DNA of 64,000 nucleotides from Atriophallophorus winterbourni. Lineage: Eukaryota; Platyhelminthes; Trematoda; Plagiorchiida; Microphallidae. Positions within the stretch are counted from its first letter, which is position 1. Each line of letters begins with the position of its first letter. The stretch lies in contig JACCGJ010001894.1 of assembly GCA_013407085.1 (NCBI GenBank), positions 1 to 64,000 of the forward strand, written 5' to 3'. This document shows, one piece after another, positions 43,703 through 54,024 of the stretch. Under the pieces are notes generated by a model. The model made no database searches. It was not told the origin of the DNA and saw only the letters and a list, made by a program, of their open reading frames with translations. The position numbers and the translations under genes are program-made.

Positions 43703-45605
43703 CGCTGTAAGCTTAGATTTTTGTGCCTTGAAACAGTGGTGAACAAACTTAAACCACTGCCGAATAGGGTCGGAAATATGATCCGTTCAAGCAGACATCT
43801 GTCAAGCTGTTAAATTACTTTCGAGATGCCACAAATCTTCCATGAAGTTGCACAATGTCGCTAATCCTTACTATGATGAATAGAAGAGTTTGTAAATTCA
43901 AACAAAATTGTTATTAGCTTGCCTTAGATTATTGAACGTTCTTTCATGTGTGCATATGATTTAATTATTTTATCATTCATCCTATAGTTATAGTTCGATT
44001 AAATATTCATGCAACAAACATTTTCTACACTACAGCTAACATCAGAATACCGGGATTACAGTTTCCAGCAAGCGAATGCTGAATAATTTAACAACTAACG
44101 CCGTTTATGAATTTTTCAGATCAATCACTAGTATTGATTCAGTACATTGAATGGATCGCCACATTAACTCGAGATGCAGTAAGTTCGAAACCCATTTCGG
44201 TTACAAACAGAAAAACGCGCTACGTCCGGATTTTCAGCCATATGCAAGTGCGAAAGTTGTGCCATGTTGTTAGAAAAATTAATGCGGTGATAGGTAAAAC
44301 CGCGCGTAAGCACCGAGTCAAAGGGCACAGTAGACTCCCAAAAAGTTTGTGATTATACGCCAATTCAGCAGACCTCACAAATGCTTTTAGCCTCCGTCTC
44401 ATCACACTTCTGAAACGATATTTTGCGGGCCATAAACAGTTTGTTGGTTATCTCGCTGATGGCAATATGTGAGTCAATTTTTGGTTGAAAGAGCTCCAAA
44501 ATGTAAATGTCATAAAAGACAATATGCCAAGTTTGTCCAAAGGTGACTTTGTTTTTAATCACTTCACTGTTTTAAGGTTTGCTCAGCGCTACCTAATTGT
44601 CTCTATTTTATCCGCACAAGCAGCACAACACAGTTTAAAGTTACCATGGTTCGTTTTATCTATGCTCATATTTTAAAACTATTGAGTCAGGAAATTGGGG
44701 CTTATAATTTCATTGATAAGCAAAACACAGTATGCTAGTTTATGCATCATCGCAACTGCCATTTGAATAAATTTATGTTAATACCGGAAGTCTGGTGGCG
44801 GTGAATATCGTTAAACTTGGATTGCTGCATACGAAGCAATTAGGCGCAAACGATGTTAGTTAGAAATTAATATGCACGCATGTATTGAGAGTACGCTAAC
44901 AGGGCATAACGATGGTTCCTCTTGCAGTGGAATAATTACCAGAGAATTGTTTAAAAGATGCGAGCTGAAAACGACATGGTCTTCAACGACTTTCAGGTAC
45001 CGATGAGTGCAACCATCATTTAATATAATTGGCAACTTGCTTACCGTGAATCTATCTAAACAACTGTCTGTAGTTTAGACTATACACTGTCTGTGTATGA
45101 GGACATGGTTTGGCCTTAGGATGCAGTGTATTGAGCCAAATGAAACGACTATGAGCATTTAAAGACAGAAGTATTGTAACCAGTTTGCTCATAACATGTC
45201 GCATATTTCGCTGACTGGAACCCCGATGAAAAAAGTAAGAAAACCTAAAGAGCATTGAAGAAGCTCGTGGAGAGCAAAACAAATGTCGACAAAATGACAT
45301 TCACTCATCTGAAAAGAACAGCAGAAAATAGAATATTTTGGTGTGGTTGTTGTAGACCCACGCTCCACCCAGAGTACACATGCTGAAATCAGTCAAGTCA
45401 TATTTTGTTGTTAAATCCACAAGAATGTTTCATATCATTAATTTATGGTGTTGCTCACTTCACATGCCTTGACGACTGGATATTGAAAGCCACAAGTTAT
45501 CATGATATAAAACCTACAGCTAAATTAAGAGTGAACGACTCATCAAGGTCATGTACTGGGAAACGTTGAACAGCGTTCTTTTCGAAAAAGATGTGATGAT
45601 GATCA

Positions 45606-45788
45606 GCATGTATGTATGTATGTATGTATGAAAGCACAAACCTGATCCAGACAAAGTGCGGCACAGTCAAAGATGAGAAACAAAATATAAATTGAGATAA
45701 GAGTGAGACTATAGCGTATTTCATCACGCAGCTTACTACCGGTGGCCGCACAGCGCAGAAGTGCTGTACGATTGCACATCCTTGCGGC
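45606..45788 (-). repeat. SINE-A copy with (TATG)n tail, internal deletion
   Basis: TATGTATGTATGTATGTATG tail, AAGCACAAACCTGATCCAGA, TTACTACCGGTGGCCGCACA and GATTGCACATCC at the far end. Confidence 0.75.
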
Positions 45789-46163
45789 ATGAGGGGCTGT
45801 CAAGCCTCTAACTCCATAAGCTTGCCTTATTAAACAACTAAATAAGTTGCAGGGTTTTACATTCGTTCAACTTCGTAGTGTTTAACTCTTACTCTAAAAT
45901 GCAAAGAATGTGAGCAAAAGCATAATCAACTCCGTCAGAAGTTTGAATATTATCGAAATTGTCAAATGAAGTAAAGATGGCACAGAATGGGGTTTTAAAG
46001 TGACAACAAAACTCTAAAGTGGGAACCAGGGGAATTTGATGTTAGCTGTGCAAGTTCTGTTCAGCAACTGGCAAATGCCACACAGTGAGAACATGGTAAA
46101 AAATTTATTAGTTTACACTTACTCCACGAAATACAGAAACGGAAAAAACGAAACAATACTTTG

Positions 46164-46191
46164 TAAGGGATGGGGATGTGAGCACCACAAT
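46164..46191 (+). mobile_element. Tiny 5'-truncated end of hammerhead element with 11-nt flanking repeats
   Basis: TAAGGGATGGGGATGTGAGC plus a few bases, equal to the segment just 3' of the ribozyme at 47112-47140, lies between two copies of ACAATACTTTG (46153-46163, 46192-46202). Confidence 0.5.
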
Positions 46192-47041
46192 ACAATACTT
46201 TGCAGTGTTGTATGGGAAGCACACTATTTCCATTTTTTCAAGTCAAAGATGTAAAAAGCTTTAATCGGTTAAATCTAACTGTAAACACAACGACAGTGAC
46301 ATTCAACTTTGGAGACATCCTTCTTCATATAAAACACAAGACAATTTATTACACACACAAAATTCAAATGTATTTTAAATGATGTTATAAGACCGGACAT
46401 TTATATAAACTAACACTTGGTTAAAGATACACAACCGCTCATAGTTGATGTATATAATGTGAAACAGCATGAGAAAGGATACATGTGCAAGGCATTCGTT
46501 CAGGGAAGATCAAGTTGTAATTTTCTAAATGGAAAATGTATGTTTTAGTGCTCAAACGCATGCCAGTGTGAAACCTGTTCCAAATGGCTAGTTGGAATCA
46601 GCTAAATCATTTAAGTAATGCATATTGATTCCTAATGGATCTACGCTAACATGCAAACTATTTCTTCAACAGTCGCGTTGGTCATCTTGTTATTCAGATT
46701 AAAATGACAGCAAAGTATTTAGAGGAAGAAAAAGAAAGACAATGCTTTATTCAGTACGAAGTTTCAGCTTCAATCTAATGTTTACAAGCACATATTCCAT
46801 ACAGATAACACGTTAAAAATGTTCGCAGGAAATGTACACATAATATCAGCGAGATTCGGCCGTAATTGTTCAGAATACAATTCCATTTGACAAATGCATC
46901 TTCATGCAAATGAGATAAGCGGCCTCCAATATCAAGACGTTTTTAAACACAGTATGATGTTCTTTGCTTCGAGAATTCAGTAAATCTCGATTTCTAAGGA
47001 GATTGTTGGAATTACCCATTTTATAAATTTAAAGAATTTTC

Positions 47042-47154
47042 AAGGCTCAAGGCTCACTGAATCTGATCTTACTGTCTCCACCTGACGATGGCAAACAGCC
47101 TGAAACCGGTAGTGGTGTGTAAGGGATGGGGATGTGAGCAACACATTACTTTGG
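47042..47154 (+). mobile_element. Hammerhead element, sense copy with 13-nt target-site duplication
   Basis: 113 bp between perfect 13-nt repeats TTAAAGAATTTTC (47029-47041 and 47155-47167). It begins AAGGCTCAAGGCTCACTGAA, carries one ribozyme, and ends GAGCAACACATTACTTTGG. Shared 5' flank CTGATCTTACTGTC links it to the element at 15183-15507. Confidence 0.8.
47076..47119 (+). ncRNA. Hammerhead ribozyme, near-intact core
   Basis: CCAC, CTGACGA (47082-47088, fits CUGANGA), GGC-AAACA-GCC, GAAA (47102-47105), ACCGGT, A, GTGG. Cleavage is predicted after A47111 (GUA triplet). Stem II has a T-T mismatch at its base, so activity may be reduced. Confidence 0.72.
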
Positions 47155-47593
47155 TTAAAGAATTTTCCTTTAAACTATCGTGCCAGGAACTATTGCCTAG
47201 TCAACAAAAAGTTTGTGATTAAATAAAGTAAAAACCGACTGGCAAGATATGTCGCGTAATATGATGCATGATCGTTTACAACAAAATGAATAGCCGAAAG
47301 TAAAATTACAGGTAGTCAAATATGAAAAGTTGCTCTAAAAATAACTACTGAATGCAAAAGTGCGGATTTCGGAAATGACATACAAAAAGATTGAACTAGG
47401 CAAACCAGCAATGGCATTTGTCAAACGAGAGTTACACTTCTTCCGTTCAACAACAGTAACCATTTTCAAAGGCACCATTGAAAAGATGAACCAAATACCA
47501 TAATCTCGCTTAAATTGTTAGGAATTGTTAGCGGATTCAGTCCATGTATGATTTCTCTGGAACAGTTTACCGTCAAAAAGTAAAGTAAGATTA

Positions 47594-47629
47594 CCAAATT
47601 AATGTGTTTCTCACATCCCCATCCCTTAA
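47594..47629 (-). mobile_element. 5'-truncated end of hammerhead element, inverted
   Basis: The minus strand reads TTAAGGGATGGGGATGTGAG then AAACACATTAATTTGG, the 3' end of the family without the ribozyme. Confidence 0.55.
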
Positions 47630-47650
47630 ATACAAGCATAACTTTGTTTA

Positions 47651-47871
47651 CCACTTTACCACTGTTTCAAAGCTCACTGAACCTGATCTTACTGTCTCCA
47701 CCTGACGACGGCAAACAGCCAGAAACCGGTAGTGGTGTGTAAGGGATGGAAATGTGAGCAACACATTACTTTGGTCATCCATAAGCGCCTTGAATGCTTT
47801 GACCAAGAATCACTTTGTGATTCTGTGTCTGAACATCGTGGTTCGTTGTGCGAACCCTATATAACAGTGGT
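47651..47871 (+). mobile_element. Hammerhead element copy between 21-nt direct repeats
   Basis: The 221-bp segment lies between identical 21-nt repeats (47630-47650 and 47872-47892, starting ATACAAGCAT). It includes the GCTCACTGAACCTGATC start, one ribozyme, and GCAACACATTACTTTGG at 47757-47773, plus about 100 bp of other sequence. Confidence 0.6.
47696..47739 (+). ncRNA. Hammerhead ribozyme, near-intact core
   Basis: CCAC, CTGACGA (47702-47708), GGC-AAACA-GCC, GAAA (47722-47725), ACCGGTA, GTGG. Same layout as the copy 620 nt upstream. Confidence 0.72.
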
Positions 47872-47899
47872 ATACAAGCATAACTTTGTTTAAAGTAAG

Positions 47900-48820
47900 A
47901 TTAATTTCAATTTTATTCGTATATCCTATGGTATTATACAGCTATTCGCCGGTGGAAGATTATTCGGGGGTTAGCGTTGCTATTATTCTTAAAAAACGCT
48001 TGTCGATCTATGGGCTTTTCATAGTGGCGACTATTCGCACTAATCTTTAAGTATGTATCAACCTCAGAAGGACTATTTAAATTTTTAAGAAAAATTGCTC
48101 ATTCACAAATTTTCAATTTGAGAAAAACCTCCACTGCGACAAAAGTTGTACGGAATGCTTTGGGTTTTCATCATCAAATCAGCTGGACTCTAGAAATTTG
48201 AAATTCAAATTTCCAATCAGCCCCGGGGCATAAATCATTTAAGAGTGTAATCACCTCTAGAACCTGACGTGAATTGACGGGAAAGATCCTCGCTGGTGCG
48301 AGACAAGAATTCCTCCGTCACATTCTTACAGGAGGATGACCAGCGTCATTGCACTAACAATCGTGAGACGATATCCACGGTGGTACCATACAAGTGGAGA
48401 CGAAATATTTGCGGATGCCTCTAGAAAATTAACATTTTTAAGAATACATGGGCTTCAAATAATGAATTTTCAGCAGCATTTGCACAAATCAAGGAAAGAT
48501 TGATGCATACTGAATCCGGCCATGCGTCGCTTTAGCAAGCTTTCAGTACGCCAGGGTCAGACGAATATCTCGTGAGCTAAACAAGTTTAACGCCGCTAGA
48601 TTCCATCCTGGTTTCAAACTAAAAACAGATTCTGATACTATAAATGTAAATTTTTGATTTTCTGTAGTGACGGGAACTTAAGAGGTCTTTGTGCAGAAAT
48701 AAAGTCTCGAGCAAAAGATGTCGATGTTAGTGAAAAAATAACACAGAAAAACTACTTTCAGAACAGAGTAGTAGTGCAATCACAACTTTAATGTACCAGC
48801 ACGAGCGCACAAAATGAACT
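47900..48820. other. Intergenic DNA downstream of MRPL27
   Basis: Nothing recognised. The 3' UTR and poly(A) site of MRPL27 (minus strand) should lie in the right part. Confidence 0.4.
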
Positions 48821-48822
48821 CG

Positions 48823-49047
48823 TTAAACAAATCGTTTAAGTTTGAAAACCGGTTCACTTTCTTCTTGGATGACATGTACAAATGGTTTCGTAATCTGCCG
48901 CTGCTTTGCCAGTGAAAACAATGGGCTGGTGGGGTGAGGGCGAAGGACTTCAGTGGTAATCATGAAGCGTCCGTTGCAAAGAGCAACTAACTGGGATTTT
49001 TCCTTGTCAAATATGACGGACTCGCCCGGATAAACGTCGAGACCAAG
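48823..49047 (-). CDS. MRPL27: MRPL27 exon 3
   Basis: 75 codons including TAA. LGLDVYPGESVIFDKEKSQL, VALCNGRFMITTEVLRP and the C-terminal FVHVIQEESEPVFKLKRFV. Acceptor TTTTTAG on the minus strand. Confidence 0.9.
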   Translation of the reverse strand, partial: LGLDVYPGESVIFDKEKSQLVALCNGRFMITTEVLRPHPTSPLFSLAKQRQITKPFVHVIQEESEPVFKLKRFV

Positions 49048-51437
49048 CTAAAAATCATATTACAGAGAGAACTATAATCAGATCATGAAAAAGTTAAAAT
49101 ATCGAGTTGTCTAGCAAGATGCGAACAGCACAAAACCATGAAGGCAGATGCAGTTGCTTGCATGAATGACACCTGAACTTGGGTGATGCTATTACCAAGA
49201 GTTTTAATGAAATGTAACAGTCAAGAGGATGCACCACCAGGGTCTGTAGTTGATAGCTTTCTACAGGTGACAGAAGTGCACGAACCTCAACCGCTTTATC
49301 CTCAAAGACGCATGTGACTTGTTAAGTCACAACCCTCTACCTTCCTTTGCTGGTATAATTCCGTCGTAATTGTAGGGCAGCGAAGCTTCGATACGTATGA
49401 CCAATGTAATGCTGTCTTACAGAATATTCATGCACTCATCATCATCACCAGAAACAGCGTTTCACCGCCATAATGTAAGGAATGCTTAACTGTCATACAG
49501 CCATGAAAAAGCAAAATTCTAAAAGTTGGGACTTAAATAGCTACGAATCCTACAGAAGAGTAAGAACAAACAAACTGGGATGAGGTACCTACACATCGAA
49601 TTGAAAATGCATTCAAACAAATTTCATAAACGAGTACAACGATATCAGCATGGCAGCTTTCTTGCGTCGTTTACTGTCATGTATCATAACAAGCTTTTCT
49701 CGTCACTCCGCTTGACAACATAGCAGGTTAAGCAAACACTCCAAGAACATGCTTAGTGCAAGTCCGCCACTGGACAAGGTTTCGGGACATATCCTGAAGA
49801 GTTACTAACCACTGCGACCCCAAGCAAGAAGACGTGCTGCGCCGACTTCGGAAAGGTTGTTAATAAGGATTTTTAGCTGTGTACGCCATGTGACGGTTTG
49901 GCTACCATGAGATTTACGCCGCGGCGTAGCAAAAAGAATTCGTTTCGGAATTCGGTGGTGCGGCATCCGTAAAACGTGACGTAACCAGCGTAACCTATGC
50001 AGCGGCACTTTGCCTGGATCAGGCTTGTGAGTTCATACATACATACATAACTATGCAGGTTGATCTGCTTCCTTATATCAACATTACTACCGAAGAAATT
50101 ATTTTGGAGTCAATCGTTGCGCACGCGACTGTGATAGCTAACTCCCAAAATAATGCGGACCTATCAGTTGTCGAATACACGGAGACATGTACTACAGAAA
50201 GTTTATTTATTACTATTAATTGAATTCAGCTGAGTCAGGTTAACTTAAATGAGCCGATTGACAATATTTAGCACAAAGGGCCACAATTATCGTGTGCGAA
50301 ATTATTATTATAGTTTCAACCAAAATCACATTAAATATAATTACAGTTTTCCACCTTCATGAGATAAAAATTGATGCAGATACTATCGCAAAACAATCGC
50401 GCTTAGTCTTGAGCCGAATATTACCTCAAAATATCATTCATCAGCATATATATATATATATATATTCAATTTATATTATCTAGTAGATCGAATAAAAATA
50501 AGGGTTCGGGTTTGCCATTCTTACATCAAGACGGCTCAAACCTTTGCAGCCACATTTTAGAGATGTTGCAAGAGAGCAAAGAGTAACTGTAGTAGTACAC
50601 GTGTCTCAGGTCTGAACTTGCCTTCAAGGCCATCCCATGAGTCCTTACGTAAGAGGAAGCAACGGTTGCTTGTGACAATACAAATTAACCTTCGAGAATA
50701 CTACGCAACAGCAGCAAGCAATGACAAAAAGTACACTGTAGAAACAGAGCAGAATAGTTCATATATGGAAAGTGTTGGTACATACTACAGAGGAAACAGG
50801 GATGAAATTTTACCGCAACTAACCATAAAGTCAACGAACGTAGAAGACCCAACTATCCCAGACCTATTTAAAATTCTATCTGTATCAGGTTTAGGAAACA
50901 AATTTAAAAGCAAAGCGGTAAATTCCAAGCAGGCAAATGCAAAAAAGCATTAATAGTTATCGGAGGCACATCGGAGATTACTGTAAAAACCGATCATCTT
51001 AGTTTGTATTTGTTCCTGGAGATTCAAAAACCGTTAGGGTTCAACGAGAACATACGATACCCCATTTACTCATTGCAAACGAAATGTCACCCTAATCAAG
51101 AACGAGCAAATATTTGAACGCCAGAAAATGGCAAAATGGTACGATGAAACACAATACTTGATGCTAAATTACCTGATAGGAATAAACCTACCTGTCTAAC
51201 TAATATATCCCCGGCGTAAACAAAGTCGCCGTCGTGAAATTGAAAACCTCTCAATGTTTTGACATGAACAGATGGTCTAAATTTGCTGGGTTGATCAATG
51301 TGATTCGGTTTCTTTTTTATTCCTGCGAATCGAACAGGCTGACAAAAGGGAGCTGTTGAAATTGAGAAAAGCGCACGATACTTACCAAGCATGCCCTGGC
51401 GACACAACGAACGATTGCATATTACAGACACGTTCAT
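48823..51437 (-). CDS. MRPL27: MRPL27: mitochondrial ribosomal protein bL27m (gene span, three exons)
   Basis: Exons on the minus strand: 51437-51386, 51352-51192, 49047-48823. Lengths 52+161+225 give 145 codons plus stop, like the 148-residue human protein. Start: ATG at 51437 opens a basic, hydroxyl-rich leader (MNVSVICNRSLCRQG) ending PVRFAG, a plausible mitochondrial presequence with the VRYA-type junction seen in bL27m. Core motifs: GIKKKP, then GFQFHDGDFVYAGDILVRQ, LGLDVYPGESVIFDKEKSQL and C-terminal PFVHVIQEESEPVFKLKRFV. The protein belongs to the large subunit of the mitoribosome near the tRNA acceptor ends. Intron 1 is only 33 nt, intron 2 is 2144 nt and contains a repeat, an RTE scrap and a SINE-A piece. 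If intron 1 were retained the frame stays open. Identification is firm; the start and intron 1 are inferred. Confidence 0.88.
49300..50008 (-). pseudogene. RTE-like LINE C-terminal fragment in MRPL27 intron 2
   Basis: 50008-49805 reads LHRLRWLRHVLRMPHHRIPK then HGSQTVTWRTQLKILI, the RTE C-terminal block. The adjoining 49498-49718 segment is the repeat shared with 16234-16445. Confidence 0.7.
49498..49718 (+). repeat. Dispersed repeat shared with 16234-16445
   Basis: TGGGATGAGGTACCTACACA, AATGCATTCAAACAAATTTC and TATCATAACAAGCTTTTCTC align with the ASH2L-intron copy. Confidence 0.55.
50004..50052 (+). repeat. SINE-A 3' end fragment with (CATA)n tail
   Basis: GCGGCACTTTGCCTGGATCA then GGCTTGTGAGTTCATACATACATA; 5'-truncated to ~45 bases and joined to the RTE fragment. 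Confidence 0.7.
50444..50465. repeat. (TA)n microsatellite
   Basis: Eleven or so TA dinucleotides in the large MRPL27 intron. Confidence 0.85.
51192..51352 (-). CDS. MRPL27: MRPL27 exon 2: L27 core
   Basis: PFCQPVRFAGIKKKPNHIDQ to FHDGDFVYAGDILVRQ; donor GTAGGT. The Y-x-x-G-D/N-I-x-x-x-Q pattern is the L27 signature. Confidence 0.88.
51386..51437 (-). CDS. MRPL27: MRPL27 exon 1: presequence
   Basis: ATG at 51437-51435, 17 codons plus one base, ending ATGCTTG at a consensus donor GTAAGT. The 33-nt intron 51353-51385 ends TTTCAACAG. Confidence 0.65.
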
Positions 51438-51536
51438 CGAACAAGTAGAACGACTAAAATAGCAATTGTTGGATAAAAAATTAATATCGGAAAACTGAAA
51501 CAACGTAAGGTGTAAGTTTAGATGTCAGCACCCTCC

Positions 51537-51612
51537 AGCATGGCCGAATAGATAAATATTTTTTATAAAGTGGACTGTTTGGCAAACAGGTTCAACTCTG
51601 TTGTGGTGAAAT
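51537..51612 (+). other. tRNA-like relic (possible tRNA-derived element)
   Basis: TGGCCGAATAGATAAA resembles a box A/D-arm, and AACAG-GTTCAACT-CTGTT forms a T-arm-like hairpin with box B character. The anticodon arm and acceptor stem do not pair convincingly. It is upstream of MRPL27. Confidence 0.25.
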
Positions 51613-51712
51613 CTACGTAAAGATACATCTTTTTAGGCTCACTATAAACGTATCAGATGGGTAGATCTTTATCCACTATGTTTTCGTATAAAATATCTTG
51701 CGTTCAATTCCA

Positions 51713-51772
51713 GTGTCTAACTGTGCGGCACTTTACCTGGATCAGGCTTGTGCTTTCGTACCTTACCTTACC
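51713..51772 (+). repeat. SINE-A 3' end fragment
   Basis: CTAACTGTGCGGCACTTTAC to GGCTTGTGCTTTCGTACC with a CTTAC-type tail. Confidence 0.65.
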
Positions 51773-52559
51773 AGTAAAATATCGTTACCTGATAATTTTC
51801 GAGGACACATTACGATGATGTGATTTACGTTATTTGAGAAGTGTGATTAGAAAATGTTGGGGGTTGCATTTAGCGGTAGATCTTAAATATGTAACCCATG
51901 AGAAATTGGGAAAATCGAGTTCATCGCCAGCGTGGAACACAAGTCTGGCTTCGAAAAATTATCAAGCTAGCGGTGAAATTTAGCAAAACACCGGAGCAAA
52001 CATCAAAATAAGCCATAATATAAAAAAATATAATGTTCTAAATCAGATTATGTATTTTGTTTTTTGCAGTTCGAAGTACATGGCCAAACCAAAGAAATTT
52101 ACAATGGTAGCTTGTGTTTTTCAGCGTTTTTGATAGTTAAGTACATTTGAAACATTCGTTAATCGATTGCGTTGAGCTTTCCATTTTGCCAATGATTCTA
52201 GTTACATTCTAATCGAATTGGAATTGCGCGTTTACACTCAGTGTGGCAAAATATACAGAAAAACAGAAACATAGAAAACGTATATGTGTGTGTGAACACA
52301 GAGAGCTGTCGCTACTCCACGCTGACCAGATCCAACATCTAACTCGCTATAAAGGGGGACAATATGTAGAATCAACGCTGATCATTTTCGATCCATGCCA
52401 AGGTACGCGTACTTAAGAAAGACAAGCAGCATCTAGTAAAGAGAGCATGGTAATGGTTAGAATATCGACGTCTAGAGGTTTAATCACATTCTCACATCCT
52501 ATGACAAAATCCCTCCGTATATTTTGAGTCCCAGGTAGCTTAATTTTCACCTTAACTGC

Positions 52560-52935
52560 TAGAAAACCTAATGGAACGATGCGGAAACACCGTAACAGAA
52601 AGTGGAGAGTAGGTTTAAAATATTATCGATCTCGCTTTCCAACCCTCCTCCCGCCGTGATGCAGCTACCAAGATAGGTGAACTGTTCCACACAGTCCAGA
52701 CTGAGGTCATCGACCGTCAGAGTGGGCTGCAACCCCTCCCAATCTTGAAGAAGAACCTTACACTTAGTTGGAGCTAAGTGCAAACCGTACCTAGACGCCT
52801 CCAATGCTAGCTGGTTCAGGGCATTCTGTAGGAACACCGGATCATCACCAAGCAAAGCAATGTCATCGGCATAATCGAGGTCAGTGACACGGTTACCTGG
52901 AAGTAGCTCGATCCCACCCTCAGTTGGAGTCTAAT
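52560..52935 (-). pseudogene. RTE RT: YADD box and thumb
   Basis: The minus strand reads DLDYADDIALLGDDP (catalytic YADD), ALEASRYGLHLAPTKCKVL and CVEQFTYLGSCITAGGGLE. After EIDNI the similarity stops and the frame ends at 52568. Confidence 0.82.
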
Positions 52936-53023
52936 TCCTTCTTAAAACAACACATTAGGAAGGATATTTATACCCAGCGGGAGCTATTCCAGTGCGTTGA
53001 CACACGGTTGCTGAAAAAGTGGT

Positions 53024-54023
53024 NNNNNNNNNNNNNNNNNNNNNNNNNNNNNNNNNNNNNNNNNNNNNNNNNNNNNNNNNNNNNNNNNNNNNNNNNNNNN
53101 NNNNNNNNNNNNNNNNNNNNNNNNNNNNNNNNNNNNNNNNNNNNNNNNNNNNNNNNNNNNNNNNNNNNNNNNNNNNNNNNNNNNNNNNNNNNNNNNNNNN
53201 NNNNNNNNNNNNNNNNNNNNNNNNNNNNNNNNNNNNNNNNNNNNNNNNNNNNNNNNNNNNNNNNNNNNNNNNNNNNNNNNNNNNNNNNNNNNNNNNNNNN
53301 NNNNNNNNNNNNNNNNNNNNNNNNNNNNNNNNNNNNNNNNNNNNNNNNNNNNNNNNNNNNNNNNNNNNNNNNNNNNNNNNNNNNNNNNNNNNNNNNNNNN
53401 NNNNNNNNNNNNNNNNNNNNNNNNNNNNNNNNNNNNNNNNNNNNNNNNNNNNNNNNNNNNNNNNNNNNNNNNNNNNNNNNNNNNNNNNNNNNNNNNNNNN
53501 NNNNNNNNNNNNNNNNNNNNNNNNNNNNNNNNNNNNNNNNNNNNNNNNNNNNNNNNNNNNNNNNNNNNNNNNNNNNNNNNNNNNNNNNNNNNNNNNNNNN
53601 NNNNNNNNNNNNNNNNNNNNNNNNNNNNNNNNNNNNNNNNNNNNNNNNNNNNNNNNNNNNNNNNNNNNNNNNNNNNNNNNNNNNNNNNNNNNNNNNNNNN
53701 NNNNNNNNNNNNNNNNNNNNNNNNNNNNNNNNNNNNNNNNNNNNNNNNNNNNNNNNNNNNNNNNNNNNNNNNNNNNNNNNNNNNNNNNNNNNNNNNNNNN
53801 NNNNNNNNNNNNNNNNNNNNNNNNNNNNNNNNNNNNNNNNNNNNNNNNNNNNNNNNNNNNNNNNNNNNNNNNNNNNNNNNNNNNNNNNNNNNNNNNNNNN
53901 NNNNNNNNNNNNNNNNNNNNNNNNNNNNNNNNNNNNNNNNNNNNNNNNNNNNNNNNNNNNNNNNNNNNNNNNNNNNNNNNNNNNNNNNNNNNNNNNNNNN
54001 NNNNNNNNNNNNNNNNNNNNNNN
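53024..54023. other. Assembly gap, exactly 1000 N
   Basis: Run of N of round length, so the true size is unknown. It falls inside a repetitive RTE, which explains the break. Confidence 0.99.
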
Positions 54024-54024
54024 T

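Noticed and set aside
48823..48900. GAAAACCGGTTCAC as ribozyme core
   Set aside because: It lies within MRPL27 coding sequence and lacks all other hammerhead parts.
50618..50953. Plus-strand frame of 111 codons inside the MRPL27 intron
   Set aside because: No ATG at the start, no recognisable domain, and a low-complexity Lys/Asn/Ser composition typical of AT-rich DNA. Not excluded as an exon, but unsupported.
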